Positions 34,523 through 43,166 of a stretch of 64,000 nt of DNA are shown here, one piece after another (the first letter of the stretch is position 1; every line of letters begins with the position of its first letter). Both the position numbers and the translations under genes were made by a program. The stretch comes from Desulfamplus sp. (GTDB lineage: Bacteria > Desulfobacterota > Desulfobacteria > Desulfobacterales > Desulfobacteraceae), in contig JADGBE010000013.1 of assembly GCA_015231615.1 (NCBI GenBank), positions 1 to 64,000 on the forward strand, written 5' to 3'. Below the pieces are notes generated by a model, which ran no database searches, was not told the origin of the DNA, and saw only the letters and a list, made by a program, of their open reading frames with translations.

Positions 34523-36583
34523 TCAATCCAACAGCTCTCTAACTGTTTTGAGCAAATCTTGACTTATTATTGGTTTCATAACAACTCTATCAATATCAGA
34601 GCCACTCTTTTTTAAATCAGAGACTTTTTCACTAAAACCTGTACAGAGGATAACAGGAATAGTTGGATTAACGACTTTCAAAGCTGTAGAAAGTTTGTCT
34701 CCAGTAAGTCCCGGCATTGTTAAATCAGTTATAATTAGATCATACATATCAGGCTTTTCTTTAAAAATTTGTAATGCCTCAAGGCTATCTGTTTGAATAG
34801 AAACTTTATAACCTGCTCGCTCAAGAATTGTGCCTAACAGCTTTGCAATAACACCTTGATCATCAACAACCATAATTGTCTCATTACCTGTGTGCGTTTT
34901 GGACGGTAACGATTCAGTTAGATTAAACTTTTGAGGCTCAATTCCGGGTAGATAGACTTTAAATGATGTCCCTTTTCCAACTTCGCTGTTTACTACAATA
35001 TCACCTTTGCAACTTTTAACAATTCCATGCACTACAGCAAGACCAAGACCCGTCCCTTTTCCTTGCTCTTTTGTTGTGAAATATGGTTCAAAAATTCTGT
35101 TACGTGTCTCTTCCTCCATTCCAATGCCAGTATCTATAACCTCAATACAAAGATATTTTTCATTCAACTGTTTAGACAAAGGTGTAGATTGACTAAAAAC
35201 TTTAGTGGTGTAGCTATTATTAGTATCGGCAACAACTTTTTGAGTCTCATAAATCTTTACAGTTAGACTACCTCCTGTATCTTCCATTGCATGAAATGCG
35301 TTGATGATAAGATTCATCAACACTTGGTGAATCTGTGTAGGATTAGCCATAACCATGCAGCAACTCTTTGCAATATCTTGATTTATTTTAATTGTTGAAG
35401 GGATCATAGCTCTTGAGAGTTTAATTATCTCTTTTGCAATTGGCTGAATTGACAACGGCATAACCTCTTGTTGTTCTTGACGGCTAAATGTGAGAATTTG
35501 CTTTACAAGCTCTTTTGCCCTGTGACCCGCTTTTAAAATTTCGCCAAGAAATTCTCTTTGAGTGCTTTCTTTTGGGCTATCTTCAATAAGCATCTCTGCA
35601 CAGCCAAGTATTGGAAATAAAATATTGTTGAAATCATGGGCAATGCCACCAGCCATAGTTCCAATTGCTTCCATCTTCTGTGCCTGATTGAGCTGTTCTT
35701 CAAGTTTTTTCATCTCATCTTCAGATTGCTTTTTTAAAGTCTCATCTCTAAAAATAGCTACAATTTCACCAGAAGAGAGTTGGTAAACATAATTGTCATA
35801 ATATTTATTTATTCGCTCATCTTTATAGAGCTTTGTTGGGTGGTGATGCGGTTTTCCTATTCGTAAGACTTTTTTGAATGTATCCACAAGACCAAATTCC
35901 CGAATACCGGGCTTTGCTTCAAAGATGCTCTTGCCAATAAGCTCTTCCTTCTTTTGTCCCTCAATCCTTTCAGCAGATTTATTAACATCAAGAAATATAA
36001 AATCCTCACCTTTTCCAACAACCTTGTATATTGCAACGCCAGATGGCATATTATCAACTAAAGCCTTATATTTTTCATCACTTCTTCTAAGCTCAATTAG
36101 TGCTTTAGTTTTTTCAGCTTCAATTTTGGCACTATATATTGCAATATCAATGGTTACTTTAAGCTCTCTTGTTGATATTGGCGTTAAAATATAACCAAAT
36201 GGAAAATCTAATTTAACATTGTAGATAAACTCTTCGTCTGTATGCCCAACAATAAATATAATTGGAATTTGCCACGACATGCGTATCTCTTTTGCAGTCT
36301 CGGTTGCATTCATAAGATTTGTCCCAAGGCTAAGGGCAATATCCATAAGGATTAGATCGGGTAATTCTGTGCATCTATTTGATATTGATGATTCTGATGT
36401 TTGTGCTGCTGCTTCATATTGTTCTAATTCTCTATTAGATGTTGTCTTAAGGAGTCTGATAGCTTTTTCGCCTGAATCAATAACAGAGATAACATCGCAG
36501 TAAAGATATCCAAGGTGCATCTTCAGCTCTTTGACGATTTCAGGGTTATCTTCAATAAGCATTATTTTTGTCATTTTCACCAT
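34523..36583 (-). CDS. Hybrid histidine kinase: receiver-PAS-kinase-receiver
   Basis: 686-residue soluble kinase with no membrane helix. The N-terminal receiver (about 5-150, IMLIEDNPEI, Asp in LILMDIALSLG) contains an extra Ser/Glu/Gln-rich segment of about 25 residues. A PAS domain (about 170-280), a DHp helix with His in IAHDFNN, the ATPase (N box NLIINAFHAM, GTGLGLAVV) and a C-terminal receiver with Asp in LIITDLTMPGLTG follow. It lies just before the chemoreceptor gene and 123 bp downstream of the J-domain gene, with a palindrome between. It may feed a response tied to that receptor, but no CheA or CheW is nearby. Confidence 0.9.
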   Translation of the reverse strand: MVKMTKIMLIEDNPEIVKELKMHLGYLYCDVISVIDSGEKAIRLLKTTSNRELEQYEAAAQTSESSISNRCTELPDLILMDIALSLGTNLMNATETAKEIRMSWQIPIIFIVGHTDEEFIYNVKLDFPFGYILTPISTRELKVTIDIAIYSAKIEAEKTKALIELRRSDEKYKALVDNMPSGVAIYKVVGKGEDFIFLDVNKSAERIEGQKKEELIGKSIFEAKPGIREFGLVDTFKKVLRIGKPHHHPTKLYKDERINKYYDNYVYQLSSGEIVAIFRDETLKKQSEDEMKKLEEQLNQAQKMEAIGTMAGGIAHDFNNILFPILGCAEMLIEDSPKESTQREFLGEILKAGHRAKELVKQILTFSRQEQQEVMPLSIQPIAKEIIKLSRAMIPSTIKINQDIAKSCCMVMANPTQIHQVLMNLIINAFHAMEDTGGSLTVKIYETQKVVADTNNSYTTKVFSQSTPLSKQLNEKYLCIEVIDTGIGMEEETRNRIFEPYFTTKEQGKGTGLGLAVVHGIVKSCKGDIVVNSEVGKGTSFKVYLPGIEPQKFNLTESLPSKTHTGNETIMVVDDQGVIAKLLGTILERAGYKVSIQTDSLEALQIFKEKPDMYDLIITDLTMPGLTGDKLSTALKVVNPTIPVILCTGFSEKVSDLKKSGSDIDRVVMKPIISQDLLKTVRELLD

Positions 36584-36630
36584 ATAATAATCCTATTTCA
36601 TTCTTTTATCCTTGCTTTGTTTTTGTTGAA

Positions 36631-36660
36631 AGTAGAGACGCACGGCCGTGCGTCTCTACT
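36631..36660. repeat. Perfect 30-bp palindrome, GTAGAGACG family copy 2
   Basis: The arm AGTAGAGACGCACGG is followed directly by its reverse complement. It lies downstream of the J-domain gene and upstream of the hybrid kinase gene. It shares its outer arms with the hairpin at 8057-8082. A REP-like mobile palindrome or strong transcript-end hairpin is likely. Confidence 0.75.
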
Positions 36661-36705
36661 CGTAAGATTTCCACAAATAATTTAGGAGAGCTATACTCAT
36701 TTGAA

Positions 36706-37587
36706 TCAGTTAAACAAATCTTTTATCTTAGATAACACACTATCTTTTATATTTACGGTGAGAAAGAGGTCGCCCTTTTCTCCTGTTTGGGGAATTTCCA
36801 CCCCAGCCCCTTTTAATCGTATTTTATGACCTTCTTTAATATTTTCAGGAATTTTGACAATCAATTTTTTATCATTTTTTTGGTGGTAATAGGCGTATGG
36901 ACCTCCTTTTTTTGCATGGGAAGCTGAGAGAGTTATAGTGTCGTATATATCCATTTTTTCAGGATAGCCCATTAAGTCTGATTTAGAGATATTGAGTCTT
37001 TTCATACTTTCATTGAGTAACTTATCAACCACTTTTCTAACAATTTTACCACCAACTTCACGGATTACTCTTTGATGTGGTTTTAACTTAACCGATTCAT
37101 TGTTAGATATATTGTTATATCCTCCATCTGGCTGTTGTCCAAATGTTCCGAAAAAGAAAAACCCACCTCCGTTAATGCCTCTACTGCCAAAATCTGTGCT
37201 GCTAAAACTGCCACTTTTTATATTGAGATTCACATTACTAAAAAGTTCATTCAATCCTCTTATGCCAAATCCCTCTGCAATCTCTTGAAAAATTTTCTCA
37301 AGATCAGAATTTTTAAGAATATCGTCATAGCTGTTGCTTTGACGGAATCTACCAGCAGCATCTTCCCCAAATCGTTCTCTTAGGATGTCGTATTCTCTTT
37401 TTTTCTCTGAATTTGAAAGCACAGCATAAGCCTCATTTAAAGCTGCCATCTTTTCAGAAGCATTTATATCATCAGGATTTCTATCAGGGTGGTATTTTAT
37501 GGCAAGAGTTTTATAGGCTTTTTTGATCTCGGGTTGGGTCGCATTTTTATCAAGCTCAAGTATTTTATAGTAATCTTGGGTCTGCAT
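36706..37587 (-). CDS. J-domain co-chaperone, shortened DnaJ/CbpA type
   Basis: 293 residues. The J domain (about 5-70) has the invariant HPD in IKYHPDRNPDD and would stimulate a DnaK ATPase. A Gly/Phe segment (GGGFFFFGTFGQQPDGG) follows. There is no zinc-finger (CxxCxGxG) region and only one substrate-binding-like C-terminal domain (KLIVKIPENIKEGHKIRLKG ... GDLFLTVNIKD). It is therefore shorter than true DnaJ. AGGATTAGAAAA precedes the ATG. Confidence 0.88.
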   Translation of the reverse strand: MQTQDYYKILELDKNATQPEIKKAYKTLAIKYHPDRNPDDINASEKMAALNEAYAVLSNSEKKREYDILRERFGEDAAGRFRQSNSYDDILKNSDLEKIFQEIAEGFGIRGLNELFSNVNLNIKSGSFSSTDFGSRGINGGGFFFFGTFGQQPDGGYNNISNNESVKLKPHQRVIREVGGKIVRKVVDKLLNESMKRLNISKSDLMGYPEKMDIYDTITLSASHAKKGGPYAYYHQKNDKKLIVKIPENIKEGHKIRLKGAGVEIPQTGEKGDLFLTVNIKDSVLSKIKDLFN

Positions 37588-37818
37588 TTTTTCTAATCCT
37601 ATTTTCCATTAAATTAAAATAGAGTTAAGATAGTTATGATTTATTATTCTGTAAATCTAAAAAACTAACAGTTATTGTATATCAGTATTCTTATATTTTT
37701 GACAAACAGATATAAACAGTCTCATTAAAAAGAAGTTGTAAGATGGATTGTAAATCGGGTGGGTATGAAACGATGTTTAATTGGTAGGATATGATTTTGT
37801 ATTATATATCTATATAAG

Positions 37819-37850
37819 GTTTTATGGCAACGGTATTTTTCCCATAAAAC
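37819..37850 (-). terminator. Hairpin downstream of the decarboxylase operon
   Basis: GTTTTATGG and CCATAAAAC form a 9-bp stem with a 14-nt loop, 18 bp after the decarboxylase stop on the minus strand. An AT-rich but not T-rich tail follows, so termination is plausible only. The rest of the 280-bp gap to the J-domain gene holds no recognisable gene. Confidence 0.35.
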
Positions 37851-37867
37851 TTCCATCTTAATTTTGT

Positions 37868-39385
37868 TTATGGAAATGGTATAACTTCAGGGACAGCCTT
37901 TATAAAATGCTGACGCAAACTGTATGTATATGCCCCCTGTCCCGGAATCATCAACAGATCGCCATCTTGAATATCTTTGCCCCAATAGCTATATCCCCAA
38001 ACGTCATGCGGGGTGCAAAGAGAGCCTGTAATAAGACACTCTCTTTCAGTTAAAGCGGGGCGAGATATGTTCAGAATCGGGCAGTAGTCTGTCTCAAATC
38101 GCTCCCAACCTATGGCATTTGTCCCTCCATCAGTTATAACCAGATCGTCATATTTTTTATCCATAACTTTGATAATAATGTGCATACTGTCATTGCATAT
38201 CCATCTTCCGGGTTCAAAGCAGATTTTGCAAGATATTTGATTATGAATGTTATCACAAATAGCACTGCTAAGTTCTTGAGCAAATGTCTCAATGGAGGTG
38301 GAAGGATTAAGATAATGGGGATATGGTTCAGCAGCAGAACCATAATTTCCAGAAGTGTTAGGCAAATAATTAGAACTATTTTGAACAGAAGAAGTTAATG
38401 GATTTAATGAAGATGAAGTTAGTGAATTTAATGAAGATGAAGTTAATGGATTTAATAAAGATGGAGTCAATGGATTTAATGAAGATGGGTTTAAAGAAGC
38501 TCCCAATGCGTTACGCATCATGCCTTGAGGAGTTCCTGCTGGTTGAAGCCACTCACCTTGTTCAGGCCAGTACCCTCCACCAATATCAATAAATTTTATC
38601 ATCAGCCGTTCTTCAGGAGTTAAAGCAGCAAGAGTTTCTCCAAGCTCTTTTATAAAGGCAATTTGACGATCAGGAGTCATATTCCAGCTTGAATGGAACT
38701 GAATCCCCTGAAAATTGATATACTTATATTTTTTGGACTCCTCAATAAATTTTGCTAAATCTTCTTTAGGTATTCCAAATTTTCTCCATAATCCATTAGG
38801 CTCAGTTGTAAGACGAACTCCAACTCTCATTTTTTTACCTTGACGGGCAGCACGCTTTTCAAGACGTTTCATCTCTGTAAAGCTGTCTATCAATACAACT
38901 ACCTTTGCATTATTGGCAATTGCAATATCAAGCTCTTGAGCCGTTTTACCAGGACCGCTAAAGACAATATCATCAGCACCAAGCTCTAATGCAGTTTCAA
39001 GTTCAGCACCACTTGAGACATCTAACCCAAATCCACAAGTTAGAACTGTTTTGGAGACATCAGGAAAGTTGTTGCTCTTCATGGCAAAATAAAATCCTGT
39101 CTCTGGAAGGCGTTGCTGAAAAACTCTCTTAAATATTTTAGCTTTATTTATGATAACACCAGGCTCAAAAAGATAACAAGGTGTAAGATGTCCACCTATT
39201 GTATGGAGAATCTGCCTTCCTTTCATAAAATTTGTTTCAACAAAATTAAGCAGAAGTTTATCAGGTAAAAGTTGTGTTGTTTTATTTAAGATAGCTTGAA
39301 CCTGCTGAATAGTTGCTTGATTTTGTTGGGTTGATATCTGAAATTGCTGAAACGTCTGATTTTTATATTCTGATAAATCAACCAT
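37868..39385 (-). CDS. Fold-type III PLP-dependent decarboxylase (diaminopimelate/ornithine decarboxylase family)
   Basis: About 505 residues. The Schiff-base Lys lies in FYFAMKSN, the PLP phosphate-binding Gly motif in FIDIGGGYW, EPGR in CFEPGRWICND, and the cross-subunit active-site Cys in GSLCTPHDVWG. This family decarboxylates D-centre diaminopimelate or L-basic amino acids; the exact substrate cannot be read. A Gln-rich N-terminal extension and a 24-bp minisatellite-coded Ser/Asn/Pro/Leu/Thr insert (LNPLTSSS units) set it apart from relatives. I chose ATG 39385 (MVDLSEYKN) over 39409: GCGAGGA lies 5-6 nt upstream, and the start then overlaps the ATP-grasp stop by 8 bp (translational coupling). 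Confidence 0.85.
   Translation of the reverse strand: MVDLSEYKNQTFQQFQISTQQNQATIQQVQAILNKTTQLLPDKLLLNFVETNFMKGRQILHTIGGHLTPCYLFEPGVIINKAKIFKRVFQQRLPETGFYFAMKSNNFPDVSKTVLTCGFGLDVSSGAELETALELGADDIVFSGPGKTAQELDIAIANNAKVVVLIDSFTEMKRLEKRAARQGKKMRVGVRLTTEPNGLWRKFGIPKEDLAKFIEESKKYKYINFQGIQFHSSWNMTPDRQIAFIKELGETLAALTPEERLMIKFIDIGGGYWPEQGEWLQPAGTPQGMMRNALGASLNPSSLNPLTPSLLNPLTSSSLNSLTSSSLNPLTSSVQNSSNYLPNTSGNYGSAAEPYPHYLNPSTSIETFAQELSSAICDNIHNQISCKICFEPGRWICNDSMHIIIKVMDKKYDDLVITDGGTNAIGWERFETDYCPILNISRPALTERECLITGSLCTPHDVWGYSYWGKDIQDGDLLMIPGQGAYTYSLRQHFIKAVPEVIPFP
38391..38486. repeat. 24-bp tandem repeat, four units, inside the decarboxylase gene
   Basis: Four consecutive 24-bp units of the form GAAGTTAATGGATTTAATGA-AGAT with few substitutions, plus a decayed fifth. 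On the coding (minus) strand each adds eight residues such as SSLNPLTS. The period keeps the frame, so unit number can change without breaking the enzyme. Confidence 0.85.
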
Positions 39386-40925
39386 TATAGTCCTCGCTTT
39401 TGGGTTCAATAATATCTATCTTTAGCATTGATAAAAGTTCCATGCACTGATCTTTATAGGGTATGTCTTCAAAAGGTTTAAAAATAATATGCCCTAAATT
39501 CCATGAATCATAATTTTCAGGTGGTAGAGTAATTTGATGACGAGTTTTATGTTTTATGAAAATCTCTCTAACTCTGGAATCAGATTCAACTTTCTTAGTG
39601 TCAATTGATCTCAGAACCCCTGACTGATTAGCATGAATCCTAAGACCAATAAGTTTATCATCAAAGTGTGGCAAGTATTTATCGCAACCAGTTGATAAAT
39701 GTTTATCATAACAAGTTGGTAAATGTTTTAACTTAAAATCTTCTTTCTTAAAACTCTGGTTAGAGTAACAGGCAAAATCAAGGTTAAGTTTCAATATATC
39801 AATGTTCATAGCTTTTTGAATAAGCCAAGGAAGGCAATCTCCACCCGGTCTTGGTGTCATTTCAAGTAGCGACACTTTATTGTGAACATCTACAATAAAA
39901 TCAACCATACAGATAGCCCTTGTTATACCAAGTGCTTTTGCACCTTTTTCTAAAACAGATATTAGATATGATTTATCAATATTAGCAGATGAGATGTCAA
40001 CAATTTCATAAGCCATAGTAGTGCCAAAAACAGGAATAGGAGAAGGTATTTTACGTGTAAATCTTATCGGAATAACATCATGCTTGTAAACATCTTCTCC
40101 ACTACAAAATATATTTTTTAGAACTTTTATTTCGCCATCTTTTGTTCCGCCAATTATAAAATCACAACTATACTCTGTTCCCTCCACATAAGTCTCAATT
40201 ATAATATCTGGTGAGCTTTGGGGTTTACAGATAAGATTGTATGCGGCTTCGCACTCATTTGCAGTGCTACACCTAAAAACTCGTTCGCTGCCGCTGCTAT
40301 CAACAGGTTTTAGAACACATGGTGTTATTTTGGATATTTTATCACGCAAAAAATTTATTTTATTTTTATCTAATAAATTTTCATTGTTAAGCTTATTTAG
40401 AGAGAAATTAATATTTTGAACACTTTGAACAGAGTTAAAAAACTCAACAGCTTGGGCAGCAGAATTTACTCTTTTATATTTGGGAGTTGGGACTCCTTTT
40501 GCGTGCCAAAGTTCTCTGGTTTTTGATTTATCTCTACACGCCATCACAGCCTCGATTGATGGGTAGGGCATATTAAATGAAGCAGCAATTTTGGCAGTAA
40601 GAGCCATTGATTCACAGTCAAAGCAGGCAATACCCTTTAATGTGATACCATAAAGTTGGATATGTTTATTAATAAGGTTGATGACCTCTTGAGGTAAGGT
40701 AGAAGAATGAGAATTAGTAACATTAGTGGCAGCTAAATTATTAACTCCCCCAAGTCTATCAAGCTCACATAGCAACTCTTCATCTGGCTCTGGTCTCTCT
40801 TCAGTTGCCTTTTCTCTAATTGTTGAGTCTGTGATAAAAACAAGCTCTTTTGTAGGATACTTCTTACGAAGAAGATCAATGTAATCAGATGTTGTTCCAA
40901 CAATCAAGATTCTTTGGCTTTGCAT
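39378..40925 (-). CDS. ATP-grasp domain ligase
   Basis: 515 residues. A Rossmann-like preATP-grasp domain (RILIVGTTSDYIDLLRKKYP) is followed by an ATP-grasp fold: ACRDKSKTRELWHAKGVPTP, the lysine strand PCVLKPVDSSGSERV, the hinge IIETYVEGTEYSCDFII, and the Mg-binding end VDFIVDVHNKVSLLEMTPRPGGD. Such enzymes join a carboxylate to an amine through an acyl-phosphate. Two inserts stand out: a Asn/Leu/Lys-rich run (NINFSLNKLNNENLLDKNK) in the ATP-grasp core, and three 8-residue units (HLPTCYDK-type) coded by 24-bp repeats. Sits between the acyltransferase and the decarboxylase with almost no gap. Confidence 0.87.
   Translation of the reverse strand: MQSQRILIVGTTSDYIDLLRKKYPTKELVFITDSTIREKATEERPEPDEELLCELDRLGGVNNLAATNVTNSHSSTLPQEVINLINKHIQLYGITLKGIACFDCESMALTAKIAASFNMPYPSIEAVMACRDKSKTRELWHAKGVPTPKYKRVNSAAQAVEFFNSVQSVQNINFSLNKLNNENLLDKNKINFLRDKISKITPCVLKPVDSSGSERVFRCSTANECEAAYNLICKPQSSPDIIIETYVEGTEYSCDFIIGGTKDGEIKVLKNIFCSGEDVYKHDVIPIRFTRKIPSPIPVFGTTMAYEIVDISSANIDKSYLISVLEKGAKALGITRAICMVDFIVDVHNKVSLLEMTPRPGGDCLPWLIQKAMNIDILKLNLDFACYSNQSFKKEDFKLKHLPTCYDKHLSTGCDKYLPHFDDKLIGLRIHANQSGVLRSIDTKKVESDSRVREIFIKHKTRHQITLPPENYDSWNLGHIIFKPFEDIPYKDQCMELLSMLKIDIIEPKSEDYNG
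39654..39725. repeat. 24-bp tandem repeat, three units, inside the ATP-grasp gene
   Basis: Units 39678-39701 and 39702-39725 (TTTATC..AAC.AGTTG.TAAATG) are closely alike; the first, 39654-39677, is decayed. The encoded units are HLPTCYDK, HLSTGCDK and YLPHFDDK. The period equals that of the repeat in the adjacent decarboxylase although the sequence differs. Confidence 0.75.
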
Positions 40926-40947
40926 TGATAATAAATCCGATAGCGTT

Positions 40948-41901
40948 TTAAATGGATAAAGGTTGTTTTAGAATAATTTGATAAAGTGTTCTTGGAGTTA
41001 AATGGAATCGCTCTTTCCACCCAAAATCACCGCAAAGAAAGTCAATATACTCTATCTTTTCAGAACATGCCCATTTGAGATGGTGAAGGTTAATAAGTTT
41101 TGCAATCCCCAAAAATTTTTTATTAGTTCCACCAGCAAGCATAATACAGGTATTGTTCCATATAGCACCCATATCAACAGCAGCAATTTCACCATTTATA
41201 AGCACTGTAACTACTCTTAGCATTCCATTTTTATCTAAATTTGAAGCAAGCTCAATAAAAGATTGTAAAAACTTTGGATCATGGAAATATCCATGCTCTC
41301 CAAAATTGCTGATATTGAGTCTAAACATAGTATCTAAGTCATCAGGGTCGTTATACCTAAAAGAGATACCCTGTTTTTCAATTGCTGTTATTTCAGACAA
41401 GATTTTTTTTCTTGATTTACCAGCAAAAGTTCCAAGATACTTTTCGTAACTATATTCATGATTTTTAGGATAAAATAGATAACCTGTCTCATCAACTGTG
41501 CTGTTTAAGCTAAACTCAGATGGAATATTATCCAATGAAGTTTTACACAAATATCTTATATCTGCACTGTTTTGGAATGAACAAAGTGTTAATAGCATCT
41601 CCCGCATTACATCGCTATTTTCAGCAATAATTTTGTTCTGTTCCATCCATGTTCTATTGTGCCATATCTCACCCGGAAAAAAAGCAAAGGCATTAATAGG
41701 CTCTACAACTTTACAAAGTGGAAGCAGACCATTTAGTCTGCCATTTTCTTCGTGGACAATAAAAAAAATATCTCTCATGTAATTCTTTGCAAAAGTCTCT
41801 CTGACCCACCAAATGTCAAAGAGAGACTCAACAGGGTAGTATTTCTGCCATAAAAAGGCACACTCATCAATATCCTTTACAACACGGATTTTTGGTGGCA
41901 T
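40948..41901 (-). CDS. GNAT/FemAB-like N-acyltransferase
   Basis: About 317 residues, built like the CelD/BioF2 (DUF482-type) acyltransferases with two GNAT-like halves. Seen: YLGTFAGKSRKKILSEITAI, a typical basic patch of the family, and the second half MLRVVTVLINGEIAAVDMGA ... MLAGGTNKKFLGIAKLINLH. It would transfer an acyl or aminoacyl group to an amine. I prefer ATG 41901 (MPPKIRVV) over the track start 41934 because AAGGA lies about 9 nt upstream. It ends 22 bp before the ATP-grasp gene. The donor and acceptor are unknown. Confidence 0.75.
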   Translation of the reverse strand: MPPKIRVVKDIDECAFLWQKYYPVESLFDIWWVRETFAKNYMRDIFFIVHEENGRLNGLLPLCKVVEPINAFAFFPGEIWHNRTWMEQNKIIAENSDVMREMLLTLCSFQNSADIRYLCKTSLDNIPSEFSLNSTVDETGYLFYPKNHEYSYEKYLGTFAGKSRKKILSEITAIEKQGISFRYNDPDDLDTMFRLNISNFGEHGYFHDPKFLQSFIELASNLDKNGMLRVVTVLINGEIAAVDMGAIWNNTCIMLAGGTNKKFLGIAKLINLHHLKWACSEKIEYIDFLCGDFGWKERFHLTPRTLYQIILKQPLSI

Positions 41902-41953
41902 GGCAATATATCCTTTTTGATATTTATATTTCAAACAGAATAAACTTAACTTT

Positions 41954-42016
41954 TATATATGCAAAACTCAATTTATGACCGCTTGCAGTATATATGCAAA
42001 ACTAAACTTATGACCG
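41954..42016. promoter_or_regulatory. Two 28-bp direct repeats, 35-bp spacing, upstream of the acyltransferase gene
   Basis: TATATATGCAAAACT.AA.TTATGACCG occurs at 41954-41981 and again at 41989-42016 with two substitutions. A 35-bp period (between three and four helical turns) and the position between the AdoMet-decarboxylase-like gene and the acyltransferase gene suggest a paired operator or a small tandem duplication. The TTATGACC core recurs in other gaps of the window. Confidence 0.5.
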
Positions 42017-42038
42017 AGAGCATCATAGTAAAATTGCA

Positions 42039-42428
42039 TCATTGTCTGTAAGTAACATTAATCATTGTCTCTTTGCCTTCAAAATAGCCTTGTGCAAAAT
42101 TTCTAACAACTTCTGGGTCATAAGGTTTGCAACTAAACACATCAAGATATGTGGTGTTGGTAAGATTGGCAAAATGGGCAGAGATAAGAGATGTCTCAAT
42201 CAACTGCACCATTGAAAATCCAGCAACTTTTTCATCTTCACCAAAATGGACAACCTGAGTCTCCCCAAATCTCTTCATCTCAATTAAATCGCACAGGTCT
42301 TTTACAAACTGTTTTATATATTCTGCGTCTCTGATTTTTTCAGGATTACAGCTATATATATCAATTGAAGATGCGATACCCCAAACATCTTCAGCAGGAT
42401 CAATTTTTCTAATTGGCACTATTTTCAT
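42039..42428 (-). CDS. S-adenosylmethionine decarboxylase-like protein (SpeH family)
   Basis: 129 residues, the size of bacterial AdoMetDC proenzymes, which self-cleave at a Ser to make a pyruvoyl cofactor and yield the aminopropyl donor for polyamines. The fold signature TYLDVFSCKPYDPEVV matches the normal DVFTCG strand, and ETSLISAHFAN aligns with the usual ESHISIHTW cleavage region. The Ser is kept, but the usual His after it is Leu and a residue is added, so activity is uncertain. First gene of the operon; ACAAGGAGAATAAGTAAT precedes the ATG. Its neighbours suggest a polyamine-like product. Confidence 0.72.
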   Translation of the reverse strand: MKIVPIRKIDPAEDVWGIASSIDIYSCNPEKIRDAEYIKQFVKDLCDLIEMKRFGETQVVHFGEDEKVAGFSMVQLIETSLISAHFANLTNTTYLDVFSCKPYDPEVVRNFAQGYFEGKETMINVTYRQ

Positions 42429-43166
42429 ATTACTTATTCTCCTTGTTTATATTTAGATTATTTTATTCTATTGTATGCAACTTAAATACTAATTCTAATG
42501 AATCTCCAGCCACAGAGACGTATCTTAAAAGCATTACAAGCCCCAAGGGCGTTATAAACCCTGCTTCGCAATAAACTATGGTGGATGATGGCATGGCCTA
42601 AGCATCTTTAATGCCACATATTAATAAAATAATATATCATCCTTATTTAATTAGTAATTTATTTTTATGCCAACTTTATTGTAAATAATATCTCATAACA
42701 TAGATTCAAAATAAGCATACAAATACCTCTTTTTGCCTATTTTATTTAACTATAGTCTATTTAAGTAAAAAAATACTTTTTTTATGGCTAAAAAATATTT
42801 TTAAATAAAATTTTTAAATGAATTTAAGCCATTAATCTTCTTTTTCAGGTAAATCTTTTCTTATATTAACATGTTATTTATCATGATAAGCATATTTAAC
42901 AGCTTGATATTATTAACTATCAAAACAAAATAGTATTATAATACCAATTTTATATAATTGATAAAGAGTAAATGTTAAAATCTACAATTATTGCTGATAA
43001 AACTCCTTGAATAGTACAATCAATATACTTTTTCTATTCACAAAAGATTTTTATTGATATAAAGTAGCATAAAAATACCATTCCTTAACGAGAGATGTTC
43101 CTTAAACAATCTCAAATATCTCTAATTAAGCTATTTTTAAGATTTAAGACCAAGGAGAAAAAACTC
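42429..43166. other. Long divergent intergenic region
   Basis: 738 bp between the divergent AdoMetDC-like and sigma-54 activator genes. The right two-thirds are very AT-rich and hold no gene I can support. The left part (42463-42594, minus) carries an open frame of 43 codons beginning MPSSTIVYCEAG, embedded in GC-richer sequence with short inverted words (GCCCCAAGGGC near 42540). It could be a leader or a structured 5' untranslated RNA of the operon. I could not match it to a known riboswitch. Confidence 0.35.

Noticed and set aside
42589-42604. Possible sigma-54 promoter TGGCATGGCCTAAGCA
   Set aside because: GG and GC elements have correct spacing, but three consensus positions differ and it lies ~560 bp from the next plus-strand start.
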